Assembly (NCBI GenBank): GCA_026874595.1
Contig: CM049306.1
Location: 33,248,019-33,312,018 of the forward strand
Source: Sipunculus nudus
Lineage: Eukaryota; Annelida; Sipuncula; Golfingiida; Sipunculidae
Length of the DNA stretch: 64,000 nt
Direction of reading: 5' to 3'
Each line of letters begins with the position of its first letter. The stretch's first letter is position 1. Below the pieces are notes generated by a model. That model searched no databases. It worked only from the letters and a program-made list of their open reading frames with translations, and was not told the DNA's origin. Made by a program: the position numbers and the translations under genes. This document shows positions 13,522 through 25,860 of this stretch, in pieces.

Positions 13522-14327
13522 ATTGGGGTGGTGATATTAGAATAACTGTACACCTGTCACAGCAGGGGGTCTCCCCCAGTGACTGTAACAAATCAGAAAC
13601 CTGGGCATAGCCGGACTTCCAGTGACCTGGAGGTTGGACCCTGCATCTGTAATCTGTTATCAAAGCAAATGACTACAGTAGAGCCTCAAGAAAAGAAAAT
13701 CAATAACTAGCTTAATTTTCAAGCTTTTAGTTTCAAATTTCAGATTTAAACAAATTAAATATTTATGTTTACATGCTGTGAAAATTAAATCAATGGTACA
13801 TATAGGAGAAAAACGTGCCATGGTCAAAGTTGGGCTAAATTTAAGGTACTGATTTTATTTTTATGCTAATAACTTAAAAAATTTACAAAATTCAGATCTA
13901 ATTTTGGATAAACAATTAAATCTTAATTAAACATAGTTATATACTTGGGAAAATAGACTCTAGTTTCAAAATTATTCATGTTAAGTGAGTAAATATTTTT
14001 CCTGATTTTTTACAAAGTCTATTATGTTCAGGCCCATAACTTAAAGAATTTATACTTAACAGACTTAATTTCTGGCGTGTACATAGGAACTATATAGAAG
14101 AATATTTATGGTAAATATGAGGAAAAACAGATGAGTGGTTTTGATATTAGGCAGTCCTGAAGAGTGAAAATAGGTTTTTAATAAAAATTTGAGGTTTTTC
14201 CTTAATTTCTCAAAGGAACAAAGTCGCAAAGACCCAGTTTTCGGCTTGGTAGGAGATCTTGGAGACATCTAACATTATGCTGAATTTTGGATTCCTAAGT
14301 CTTACGGTTTCAAAACGTGCCACATCT

Positions 14328-14382
14328 ACGGACGGACGGACGGACGGACGGACGGACGGACAGACAGACGGACGACGGACAA
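14328..14382 (+). repeat. (ACGG)n microsatellite
   Basis: About nine ACGG repeats pass into GACAGACGG variants and sit directly before the GACAATGGACCA block and the 3' hairpin of copy C. A tetranucleotide microsatellite next to the 3' end is a recurrent trait of pearl-type bivalve elements. Confidence 0.95.
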
Positions 14383-14430
14383 TGGACCACGACTATAGCT
14401 CAGATGACTTATAGTCAGCTGAGCTAAAAA

Positions 14431-14739
14431 TTGCTATTGTTCTGAAATAAATATGATCATGATTACCAACCAGAATGCATATTCCTTTAACCTAAACAGT
14501 TTTAGTATAATAACTCTCATATTACAAAATAATACAGTACTTGCTCATCATATTTTTTTCATTATGTTTAATTTTTTTAAATTCCTGACCTAATATTAAT
14601 AAACATAAAATTTGAGAATCTTATATCTTAACTTGCAGAAAATATATTGACCACTATTTACAGTGCAGCAATGTAAAAATCCATCAAAGGATATAATATA
14701 TTTCTTAAAAGGTGTCATAGCACTAGGAAACATGAGAAC
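14431..14739. other. Unique AT-rich spacer
   Basis: About 310 bases of AT-rich DNA between two F1 elements. No gene or repeat seen. Confidence 0.5.
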
Positions 14740-17672
14740 TAGGGACCAAAGGGTCTCGACGCTCAGCTGCATTTTGTCTATAAGGATATATATGTTTATG
14801 AGGTTTTCCAAAATGTTGGTTCTGTGATCAGTTTGAAGCCGACCTGTCTACCCACACTGAAGTTATCATCCATAAACTAATTTGTGAATGGATGGGCCCT
14901 GTGACCTTAACCTTTGACCCCAAAATCAAAAGGAAACTTCCCCTATTAGCAGGTGCACCACGTCCATGATGGAAGGATTGAGCTGAAAAGTTTAGCTAAA
15001 ATGCATCTGCAATCTTTCTAAAGTAGTGGGTCCTGTGACCTTGACCGTTGATCTCATGACCCCAGAATCAAGAGTTCTTACTTTAGTGGTGGGCCATATA
15101 TAAGTCAAGTTTGAAATTATTATTACATACCAAACTGGTGTTATCATTTCAAAACTAATATGTGGATAGATGGCCCCATGACCTTGACCTTGTGACCCCA
15201 TAATCCATAAGTTACTTCCATTATTGGCAGGTGAGCAACACCTGGAAGACGGAAGGTTTGGGACAGAAAGTTTGGCTAAAATACATCAACAATCTTTTTA
15301 AAGAAATCGGTCCTGTGACCTTGACCTTTGGCCATATGACTCCAAAATCAAAAGGGTTCTTACACTATTGGTGGGTCATATATATATGTCACAACTGAAA
15401 CCAATATGTCAATCCAAACTGAAGTTGTTATCTAGAAAGAAATATGTGACCAGATGGGCCCCTGTGACCATGACCTTTGACCTTGTGACCCCCAAATCAA
15501 TCAGATTCTTCCCCTATTGGCAGCTCAGCTATATGTACAAGATGGAAGGTTTGGGATGAAAAGTTTGGCTTAAAATTCATCCACAATCTTTCAATATAAG
15601 TGGGTACTGTGACCTTGACCTTAGATCTCATGACCCCAAAATTTAACAGAATCTTCCCCTATTGGCAGGTTAGCAGTATCTTGAAGATGGAAGGTTTGCG
15701 ATTAAAATGTTGGCTTCAAATGCATATGCATTATTTTTTAAAGAAATGAGTCCTGTGACCTTGACCTTTGGACCCTAAAATCAACATGGTTCTTACTTAA
15801 GTGGTGAGTCATTTATAAGTTATGTTCGAAAAAAATATGTCAAACTAAACTGGAGTCATCATCTGGAAACTAATTTGTGAACAGATGGCCCCTGTGACCT
15901 TGACCTTTGACCATGTAACCCCAAATTCATTTATGCTCTCCCCATACAGGAAAGTCAGCTAAATGCACAAAATAAAAGTTTGGGATGAAAAGCTTGGCTT
16001 AAAATGCAGCCATAATCTTTTAAACAAGCAAATTTGTGGAATTAATGTCCCCCGCTTTTGGATATTGTTGTTTTTCATGCTTGATAAAGGACAGACAGAC
16101 AGAGTGACAGACAGACAGACAGAAGCCAGACACTCCAAAACAAATTACAACCAAGGTATGCATGAGAGCAATCTCTGACCAAAATCTGAATAAAATCGGA
16201 TAATATTTAGGAAAGTTATCCCACAGAAACAAACACCTGACAGAGTGTCAGACATGCCGAAGGACATAAGCCAGACACTTCAAAACAATTCCAAACCAAG
16301 GTAAACATGAGAGCAATCACTGACTAAAATTTGAATGACATCGGATAATATTTAGGAAAGTTTTTGAAGGAAAACGAAAATCTGACAGACGGACAGACAA
16401 AGTGATAGACAGACAATGAAAAGCCAGCCACTCCAAAAATAATCCAAACCAAGGTATGCATGACAGCAATGTCCGACCAAAATTTGAATGAAATCAGATA
16501 ATATTTAGGAATGTTACTGCACAGAAATGAAAATTTGACGGACTGACAAACAGGGTGACAGACAGACAGACAGACAGATGCCAGACACCCAAAAAACAAT
16601 CCCAACCATAGTAAGCATGAGAGCAATCACTGACCAAAAATTGAATGAAATCAGATAATATTTAGGAAAGTAATGGCACAGACACGAAAACCTGACAGAT
16701 GGACAGACAAAGTGACAGAAAGACAGAAACCAGACACTCCAAAACCAATCACAACCAAGGTAAGCATAAGAGCAATGACTGACCAAAATTTGAATAAAAC
16801 AGGATAATATTTAGGAAAGTTATTGCTTGGAAATGAAAACCTGACAGACAGACAAAGCTTCAGACAGACAAAGTGACAGACAGACAGAAGCCAGAAACTG
16901 CAAAACAAATCCCAACCAAGGTAAGCATAAGAGCAATCACTGATCAAAATTTGAATGAAATCGGATAATATTTAGGAAAGTTATCGCACGGAAACGAAAA
17001 CCTGACAGACAGACAAAGTGACAGACAGACAGATAGACAGACAGAAGCCAGACACTCCAAAACCAATCAAAACCTATGTAAGCATGAGACAAAACACTGA
17101 CCCAAATTTGGATGAAATCAGATAATATTTAGGAAAGTTATCGCACAGAAACAAAACCTGACAGACAGACAGAAGCCAGACACTCCAAAACAAATCCCAA
17201 CCAAGGTAAGCATAAGAGCAATCACTGACCAAAATTTGAATGAAATCGGATAATATTTAGGAAAGTTATCACATGGGAATAAAAACCTGACAGACAGACA
17301 GACAAAGTGACAGACAGACAGACAGAAGCCAGACACTCCAAAACCAATCCCAACCAAGGTATGCATGAGAGCAATCACTGCCTAAATTTGGATGAAATTG
17401 GATCATATTTAGGAAAGTTATCGCATGGAAACGAAACCTGATGGACGGACAGAGAGACAGACGGACAGACAGACAAACCCAAAACAATGTCCCCCGCATC
17501 CGCTTGGCAGGGGACAACAGGTGAGTCCTATGCCCATGACCTTTGACCTCATGACCCCAAAATCATATAGGTTATTGCTTTAGTAGAGGGCCATTTGTAA
17601 GTCAAGTTTGTAATCCATGTGTCAATACAACATGGAGTTATCATCTGGAAGTACACGTGTGGATGCACAGAT

Positions 17673-17706
<34 letters not shown>

Positions 17707-18213
17707 GATGATTACTAAATGCCATCCACTTGTGATCAATAACACACGAGATTTGGGACACTAGATGTTATTACAGCTGAGAAACTGACATGATTGTTGT
17801 CATTTTGTAGTAAAAAAAAAATTGAAAAATAACAAAAAATACAGGGGGCTCCACAACTTTTTGGGAACTGACAAAACTAGTCATGGTCAATATTCAAGGC
17901 AAGATCCATGACAATCCATGCATTGATTATCAAGATATTGGAGGTTTTGTATTATATTTTTTATTATTCTGGGGGGTACTTTCAAGCCCCATAGCTCTGA
18001 GGATATAGGTCACAGTGACCTAATTTCAGGTTTCCAAGGAGACTTTTTATTTGCCTCTTTGGATGCTCACTTAGAAGTTTCTAGGACCCGCAGTTACGAT
18101 TTGTGCCCTGCTAGCGTAGGGCCTGACAGCCGGACGACCAGATGGCCAGACAGACGATGGACAAAGCGCCATTCTTATACCTCAGTTGACTTACAGTCAG
18201 CTGAGCTAAAAAC
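14740..18213 (+). mobile_element. Composite F1 element interrupted by F2 (copy D)
   Basis: The 5' end is CTAGGGACCAAAGGGTCTCG then ACGCTCAGCTG. The core is a series of ~150-bp units carrying variants of GTGACCTTGACCTTTGACC plus CTTCCCCTATTGGCAGGT and GGAAGGTTTGGGATGAAAAG phrases, from 14870 to about 16015 and resuming at 17520-17660. A unit like those of copy B (CTCCACAA..., CTAATTTCAGG) follows at about 17840-18110. The 3' end is ACCTCAGTTGACT / AGTCAGCTGAGCT plus AAAAA, ending at about 18211. An F2 element splits it at 16023-17518. The element therefore mixes two core types within one set of ends. Confidence 0.75.
16023..17518 (+). mobile_element. F2 element, nine ~130-160-bp core units, nested in copy D
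   Basis: It starts AACAAGCAAATTTGTGGAAT, then TGTCCCCCGCTTTTGG, and ends with the hairpin TGTCCCC (17488) / GGGGACA (17510-17516). The host sequence resumes with its next GAGTCCT...TGACCTTTGACC unit. Core units carry GCCAGACACTCCAAAAC, AACCAAGGTAAGCAT, GAGAGCAATCACTGACC and GATAATATTTAGGAAAGTTA, then CAGACAGACAGA-type microsatellite. Unit landmarks are near 16124, 16269, 16421, 16578, 16729, 16889, 17045, 17173 and 17326. A related copy with one core unit lies at 38.7-39.6 kb. Confidence 0.85.
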
Positions 18214-19185
18214 AAGGAATCATATTTAATAAATATTATTTATGCAAAGTTGTGTATTCAATTAAGCAGTGATAGTGTCTACTTATAATAGCGATTTAAC
18301 CAAACAAACATACAACAGTTCAAGCACACAACGCCCACATCAAACCACTAATATCCTTTTGGGTTTATGTCTAGATATAGAATGTAAACATGTTTTTTCT
18401 GAGCTTAAACCCATAAATATAGCACAGATTACAGTAACACTATATTCTCCTCTTAGAAAGGAATTTCTGAGCTTTATTAAAACAAAATAAATCCAGATCT
18501 TGATCTTACAGAAGGTATATTATCAAAGTTCCAATTCATTTTACTGCCACAAGCAAAATAAAGAATGATTGTGTGTAAATCATACTGAAGGAAAACAAAA
18601 TAGAACTCAAACACAAAAGAGGACTAAAATTAACTCCTGATCAACTTATTAAGTTGAACACTTAACACTTAAGTGAGTACAAATGTGGCAAATATCCTGA
18701 TAACAAGGAAAACTTACCCAATTACTTGTAGTCAGCATAGTGCTTGCTGATGTGTGGATGGCCGACTTTGTTTACCTCATGCAACACAACCAAGGCTGGT
18801 ATTGTGAGCTGCACTCAATAGAGCTATATGTGTGCTCCCACCATACAGCTAGTTCCCTGAAGCATGAATGAATGCAGACTGCTGCGCTTAACGGATGCTG
18901 ACACCAGTGATGCTAGATTACACAGCATTACTGTGTAGGTGTGGGCGGAACACTGGAATCTGGCTCCACTTCTCACCCACACATATACCAAGGGCAAATT
19001 TGATCAAACTAAATCCTTTTATTCCAAGAACATCTTAACCACAGCTAATGTTTACAGTCTCATTCATGTTATATGGTACATATTTTCATATCACTGTTAA
19101 AGCCACAGGATTTTAACACTTAATACTGTCCACAGATGTATAAAACTTTCCTGCCTGCAGTGAGTTTAGCACATCTTTATGTACA
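18214..19185. other. Unique DNA, no gene seen
   Basis: Includes a 73-codon chance ORF (18269-18490) with no motif. No tandem or inverted structure noticed. Confidence 0.5.
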
Positions 19186-19366
19186 GAAGGAAAAAGTACG
19201 AAGAGTAGGAACTGAGAAAGTAGGAAAAAAAGTAGGAACAGTGCAAATTAAGAAAGTTGGACAAAAATAGGAATGGTCCCATTGAAAAAGAAGAAAGTAG
19301 GAATGGTGGAAATGAGAAAGTAGGACAAAAGTCAGAAAATAGAAGGAAAAAGCAGAAGTGAAAACC
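19186..19366 (+). repeat. Purine-rich tract with AAAGTAGGA repeats
   Basis: About 180 bases strongly enriched in A and G on the plus strand. GTAGGA occurs five times, with TTGGAC and ATAGGAAT variants, at irregular 20-35-bp spacing. Pyrimidine-rich on the minus strand, it yields serine- and phenylalanine-rich chance ORFs. It could be a decayed minisatellite. Confidence 0.7.
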
Positions 19367-20399
19367 ACACATGTAACAACATTATTCATGCTTGTTCATG
19401 AAGAATGAAATTCTGGCCAGATAAGAATGCATGTAGATTTAATATACATGGCCCTGCAACAGCCAAGAGTGTTCCTCTTTAGGCTCACATTGTGCTCCAA
19501 ATTGTATGTGACAAAAACTTCATACATCAGATTAACTGAACTGACATATATACTATTCATTTGTATTTTTATTTCCTGCTGCAGCCTTAGTGAAAGACCA
19601 CATTTACACAAGTATTATTCAGTGTCAACTTTACCAGGTGAGGGTGCAGCCATATTGCACTGATTTTATACAAGCGTTTGTGTATGTTTAACGTTTACAA
19701 ACCCACTACTTCCTCAGAGCTTTGGTATATAGATCTATATATTTGGATATATATGGCTCACTTATCTTTATACTAACAAGACTCTGGCAGCTATGCTTTT
19801 CAGAGACCTTGATTCAGCCAGACACTCTGACTTCTATTTCAGGAATAATGAAAAACCCTTCAAGTGTTTGGGCCCACATTACAACTGCCAATAAAATGCA
19901 ATGAACTAAATGTGAACAATACCCTGTTCTTACCATACACGTCTAAACAAGAAATCATACAAGAAAAACAGGAACAATAGAAATGGAATAGGTTTATATG
20001 GTGTTGTATGATTGGTCAGATTCTTGCTGCCTAAACATTTGCTTTCAAAATAGCACCATATTATATGTACTCTAGCAGCTGTGTAGAACAAGTGTTTGAA
20101 AGTCAATTAATTGGTTCAAATGCCTTGTTCATTATTCATGAAATAAACACCAGGTCTGTGACAAGATCAATGCAGAGCCTGTTCCTTAACCACTACAAAA
20201 TATATCCCATTTCAGTTGTAAATTAACTAAAATATTAACTTAAATTATTTTTTTGTTACTGAGTCAAATTTAATATTTTTCATATTTTTACATGGGTTTT
20301 ACAGGAAATTCACATATTATAAAGAAACACTTTAATTCATTTTTGTTTTTAAACATACTAGCAAATACTTTTGCTACGCACGGTTTTGGGCAAACACAA
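19367..20399. other. Unique DNA, no gene seen
   Basis: ORFs of 60-78 codons at 19396-19904 lie on both strands and lack motifs. No recognisable element. Confidence 0.45.
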
Positions 20400-21180
20400 C
20401 AATCCGTACGGTGATATCAGAAATCCACTGGAAATCTAGAGATATGGAAAATCACAAAAATTACGTTACGCTGTTTATATATAGGTCCATTATATGTATG
20501 GTGTTGTGGATAAAAAATCTTTTGGAACAGTGTTTGGAACATGTTTTGGAACAGCGTACAGTCGCACACATTTATTTTCTTTACATCTGTTACACAGTAG
20601 ACCTACATGTGTTGGTGAAGATTTGTCAAGGACCTCAGTCGCATGCAAGGCCCTGGACTTTGTGTAACCCTATGTGACTGTAGTGACTGTATAACCATCA
20701 CATATTCATGTGACCGGGTAGATGTTCACTCAAGCACATCACTATCAGGTCATGTGAGGGGGGGTCACAGGAAGGAGTCCTCTTGTGTGAACTCCTGGTC
20801 GCAAAACAATTCTTTCAAAGATCCCCCTTTTGAAAAGGGATCACCAATAGGGAATATTTCGGGCCGGTGACTGTTGACTGCAAAATGTACGAAAACCACA
20901 GCTAGGGCCCCCGGAATAAAACTGTCCTGCCATCACACACTCTACGGCCATTTTGTAACTGAGCCCGAAGACATAATGAAAGAGGCGCCCGCAGGGGAGG
21001 AAATATTAAAATTATTCATAATGCACATAATACGCATATATTGCAAAGAAAAGTGGGTTGAATCTCTTCGGACAAACCCAGAGCATATATATGTATGTCG
21101 AAAATCACAGCAATCCGTACGGTGGTATCACAGGAGATACGGAAAATTACAAAAATTGCCTTACGCTATTAATATATAGA
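20400..21180 (+). repeat. Pair of ~70-85-bp direct repeats 711 bp apart
   Basis: CAATCCGTACGGTGATATCA at 20400 and CAATCCGTACGGTGGTATCA at 21111 begin matching segments. Both continue with ATGGAAAATCACAAAAATT / ACGGAAAATTACAAAAATT, then TTACGCT and ATATATAG. The spacer has ORFs of 75-101 codons with no family motif. This could be the ends of a small element or a local duplication. Confidence 0.65.
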
Positions 21181-22000
21181 TTTGCACTGTCCAACACAAA
21201 CAGTCTCTATGAAATATAATCACAAAAGCAGATGGACAAGAGTAGTAAGACAAAGTAAATAACAAGTCAACAAATCAGGGTTGATAATAAACTCTAGGCT
21301 AAAACTCGCTCATAAAAATTTGTGACAAAAATAAAAATATGAGTATTATGACAAAGAATGAAATTAATGAATATATGTACATAATTAATGTTTGGCAGAA
21401 TAAAAATTATATTGTTAGGACAAACTGAGAATTTGTTTTATTAATGAAACAAAACTGAACCATGGCTGCATGGTCGTTTCTCAGATAAGTCGATTCTCAG
21501 TCTGTTACGTACAAGCAGCAGCCAGCTTCAAACTTTTTTTTATATAGATTTAAAATGTCCTAGACATCCCCTCCGAGGGCTTAAATTATCATTCAGAAAC
21601 AAGTGTACTGAACCAAAACTTACACATGACCAGAATCATGCAGACAAAAAAATAAAGATGAATGTGTTTGACAGATGGTTCTTATTATTAGCTGGTAATC
21701 ATTTTTTCAACTTGTAATGATATACACATATTTGCACTAACTAATGGAGCATGCCTGAATAATCCTAATAAAAATGTCTTCTTATTTTGGCTTTGAAGCA
21801 ATAGTGTAAACCAATGTAAAAGAGTCATACACAACAGGCCATTCCAAAGGAAGTCATTCCCAATATTTCAAAATGATAACTGACAAGGTTTGCTAGCTGT
21901 CTTTGATTTAGCGTGACATATCAAGAGAAAGCACAATCAAAAGAGTAAAAACATGGCGCAGAAAGGCAAGACAAACATCTAGCGACCCTAGGCACTTGTG

Positions 22001-22192
22001 TTATGGCTTGGCGTCAGCTTTGTGCCCTAACCGACCCCAGTCGATGTATTTTATCAAAACCAGGTCAGGGTGAGATAACAAGTCTCCTGAAGGAGGAGTA
22101 AAACTAAACCCTCTTGGCTTGGGCCAGGGTCTAGTTTCAAATGTACCCAATGACCTCCTCACTGGTACAGGAGCGCCAAACTTGACATTCAT
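22001..22192 (-). CDS. Hypothetical 63-codon ORF, unrecognised
   Basis: ATG-initiated and ends in TAA. The protein is basic and proline-rich (PRGFSFTPPSGDLL in the middle, TFETRPWPKPR before it). Local GC is higher than in the flanks, which is why it stands out. No signal peptide, transmembrane segment or domain was recognised, and no promoter or poly-A signal was identified. It could be a chance ORF in a GC-richer patch or part of an exon. No function is proposed. Confidence 0.12.
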   Translation of the reverse strand: MNVKFGAPVPVRRSLGTFETRPWPKPRGFSFTPPSGDLLSHPDLVLIKYIDWGRLGHKADAKP

Positions 22193-24200
22193 TATGCGTT
22201 AACATTAACGCAGTTGACCTGACCCTGACAAGAAAACATGCACAGATGTAGCACCACAGCCGGGACAGCAGCTCTTGCGTTTGCACTCAATGACACCAGG
22301 CAGGTACACAGCTATATGATGCCATGGAGCAAGTCAAGCATTAAGCTATATTCTACTTGAAGAAATGACCTCAAAGGCTTTGCCTGCATCCAATAAGCTG
22401 TCAGGACCATCTTCTCGGGCTTCTTTAAGTAAACTTGCAGGTAATATTGATTGCAAACTGTTCAAAGAACTAATAATAGGCATAAAGGGAAATGATTTTT
22501 ACAGGTACCTGCTTCTCTTATGAAATCCGATCATCCAGACACCAGAATGAGGCTTTGAACACAGCGGGATAATTACCTGATAATCTCATTACCCACAGCC
22601 AGACAAGAATCTCTCTTTACCTGGTGTCTGTAGTAACCAACTGATAGATGGAAGAAAAAAACTACTTTAGACCAGCTAGGGTTTTTGCTCAGGTAATGAT
22701 GTTCTGCGAGAATGAACGCTAAACACATTCGAACAAAAGAAATGAGTCACTACATGCATGAGAACAAGAAGATTTTCCGGAGTGTAGATCCTGTGATGTT
22801 ATACCTGCTTTCTTGTGTGTGACAGAAAACGCTTCAAAAGAAAACAGGCGCAGCATCATTAATGTTATCTTGTGAAATTTCAGTAAAAACTGGACCATTA
22901 ATTAATATTGTGTGGGTACATGAAAGAGGAAGTCTCACTGAAGTTCTTAACAACTGGTAATTAATCATTCCCTCTAAATTACATGTTTACTTAATACTAC
23001 CAACAATTAACATCTTAAAGGTGGAACCATTTCATGCAAAGGTTTTGTCATGTAGGTAAAAAGTGCAGACAGTGAAACGCAGGTGCAGTGAATATGTTCT
23101 TCCTTTGATTAAATGTTCAAACTTAAATCAAAGTCATATTCATGAAATGCATGACAGCAAATATCTATCAGGGACTGTTAATAGTCAGGTTTTATCTTCT
23201 GAAAGTACAATCATTCTACGTTTCATCCGCTGAGCTTTCATGTATGGCTTCGTATTGGAAATTAGTGTTTTATAATTGATCATCAGTAAAACTCTGTTTA
23301 CCTCAACATACCTATTATTGGAATTAATCGGCTGTTTAGGAGTACAGAATTTCAGACCCTGTATACACCTAAGGACCGTCTAAGCTGATTTATGTACAGG
23401 CTTACATGTTTGATAAAATTTGTAATAATTCTGTAGCCAAAAACCTATGTGTGTGAGATAATCTTTGGAACAATTAGTAAACAGTCTTTTCTATACTTTG
23501 CTAGAATGAGGTAAAAGAAACCATTCATTTCCTAACAAAGACTTACTATGTGCAACACTTTGTAATCAATTATGACACTGCAAGATCGATAATCAGATCA
23601 TCAATTATAATGATCGATCATCAGCCTATCAGTATAGTCCTATCCACCACCCCTGTAAACCTGATTTTTCGTGATTATCTCTACACAAGGCAAACTTGCA
23701 AAACAAAACTTGCACCAATGACAGAAAGGGGAAAATGCGTAATTTTTTGTACTCAACCTCCTTACGATATATATATTATTCACTTTAAGGCCTGGTTGAC
23801 ATGTCTCATATATACCCGTGGGTCATGGTGTTCCAAACAAGTTACCATTGTTTATCTTCCTTGGATATGGATATGAAGTAATGTGACGTAACAGTGAAGC
23901 ATGTGCATGAGGAGAATACAAGTCTGGCTGTAAACAGGGGTCAACTGCTCCTGGTTATTGGTCGCTTAAAATGGTTCCCTCTTTTGTGCGTCACGCCTAT
24001 TATGAGGTCATCACAATTCCCTGTCATGTACATTTCCTAGATAGGTGGCAAGTTGTTGCTACAGAATATACTAGTTACTCATTAAATGGTTTCATTGTTT
24101 ACAGGAAAATGGCATATCGTACGTCATTATTTCCACAATAGTTAATTATGCATTTTCCTCTTTCTGCCCTGGGGGCAAAAGGTTTTGGTGTTCTTTAAAT

Positions 24201-24219
24201 AAAAAAAAAAAAAAAAAAA
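24201..24219 (+). repeat. Poly-A run of 19
   Basis: TTCTTTAAAT is followed by 19 A. It could be the tail of a retroposed sequence, but no upstream SINE or pseudogene was recognised. Confidence 0.9.
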
Positions 24220-25860
24220 CAGGGGGAAAAGGGTGGTGGTACAGACTATAGTATGGCTTCAGATAAAACTCCATAGACAGTTTATACTGTCCTATACTGT
24301 CCTATTAACAGTTATGGTGAGAACTAATCAGATTTTTTTCTTAAAGGAAACCATAAGCCCAAGGCTCTGTGACACTTTTAAACATACTACTAACATGAAA
24401 CTACAAAATCAAGATTTTAAATTTTTCAAATTTATAAAAATATCTAGGCACAGAACAATAATTTATTTATAAAATATTTTAACATTTACAGCCATTTGAG
24501 CAGCATGGAATGGATTTAACTTGCTACATTAATGATAACTGGAATCAATTAAGATTTCTTTATTTTAAAGGGTTCACTGATCACTGGCCACTGAATTGAA
24601 TATTTTGCCATTTCCCTGAGAAGGGGAGATTCATTAACACCTCATAGTAAGTCAATTACGGGTAATGAATAACATTCTTTCAGTGTGGTGATACTACCCT
24701 GACTCTCCTGGGACAGCCAAGCCTTATGCACTTTTCATACTTAACTATCTACTCTGTTCCACCAAATTGTGTATTTTAGAGATAATTTTCTAAAAGTTTA
24801 TATTTTTCAATAATTTCCTACAAAGCTGCATATGGAAGGGATGGTTTAATATTTGTATTCAATAAATCTGTAATGTTTATGTTTCGCAACTTTTTTGGGA
24901 CTCTAATAATAATTACAATTTCCCTAGTTGAAAATTTGCCCATTAATCTTTAGGGCTGTGTATTGCCAGGCAGCTTGGAGACAAACCAATTCACGATACA
25001 GGATGGCAACACACTAATTGGTTAGCAAACTCTTTACCCTGTAAATTCATTGAAAGGAATATAAAACAATACCGCCCCCCCCCCCCCAGCCCTTTGATTG
25101 ATGTGTATATACATAATATTTTAACAAGTAGCCCTGGAGTTCCTGATGTGATAGACCTCCTGGCGCTAGATCTTAAGCCAGGGACTACCACCCCTTACCC
25201 TGTATCACTGAGGACCCAGCAAATTACTATTTACAGAATTTTAGATCAAGTTTGTTCTAGTTAAATATTTGTCTATTTATCCTTTGCTATTTTAAATGCT
25301 TAATGTTAGTTTCTCATAAGATTTGTGAACTGGTGATATTGCAGTTAACAAGTATTTGTGCTCGAATTTCATGTATGGATTGCAAACTCTCAAAGCTCAG
25401 ACATTCGTTACAGCCCTATTAATCTGCTACCCCATCTTACCATTTTCTCCCTCAGAATGTAAAGTTAATAAAAATTTTCACTACACAAGTGAGTCAAAAA
25501 CTGTTTCTCCCAATATTAAATTTATAATGTACCAGTAAACAAAGCGAATACTACTGTATTTGATAAGTTATTCAATTCCCTTCTCTTGTACACACTGGGT
25601 TTTAATAGGTTTCAAATACAATGTTTGTGTATGTGTTGTGGAATCAGTAATAATGATTCAGTATTCAACATGCATACAGTACTTACACTGATACATTTAG
25701 GACATGTTCAAGCTGCATTTATGTGAATACTTTATAAATTATTTTGGTATCAAAACCTTCTAAAATGGTTTCACTGATGCAAAATGAAACCTGGATAAAT
25801 TAGATACTTTGATGAATACGAATACACAATATGTTATAGGATCTGCACAATTTGAAGGAT

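Larger units (their letters stand above)
12529..14430 (+). mobile_element. F1 element with a single 260-bp-type core (copy C)
   Basis: A 5'-end-like sequence ACAAGGGACCTATGGGTCAC then GCTCAGCTG starts at 12529. The 3' end at 14393-14430 is the hairpin AGCTCAGATGACT / AGTCAGCTGAGCT plus AAAAA. At 13670-13950 there is one diverged copy of the unit amplified in copy A (for example GAGCCTC, GCTGTGAAAATTAAATC and TTTATTTTTATGCTAATA). An ACGG tetranucleotide run precedes the hairpin. The 12.6-13.5 kb interior is AT-rich and might include unrelated sequence, so joining this 5' end to this 3' end is an inference. Confidence 0.65.
21181..25860. other. Long unique stretch, no confident gene
   Basis: The region is mostly AT-rich and unstructured. 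It holds a 19-A run at 24201-24219, a 13-C run at 25075-25087 and a GC-richer 63-codon minus-strand ORF at 22001-22192 listed separately. The 108-codon ORF at 23550-23876 has no recognisable motif. I see no splice-bounded exon I would defend. Confidence 0.45.

Noticed and set aside
16020-17517. Overlapping minus-strand ORFs rich in CLSVCLSVCHFVC-type repeats
   Set aside because: They are antisense readings of the GACAGACAGACA microsatellite in F2 core units. The repeats keep several frames open; no signal of a real cysteine-rich protein.
20643-21179. ORFs of 75-101 codons between two direct repeats
   Set aside because: Lengths are compatible with chance. The longer one runs into the repeated segment and no family motif is seen.
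23550-23876. 108-codon ORF
   Set aside because: No motif, no GC or codon contrast with flanks, and no splice or promoter context.
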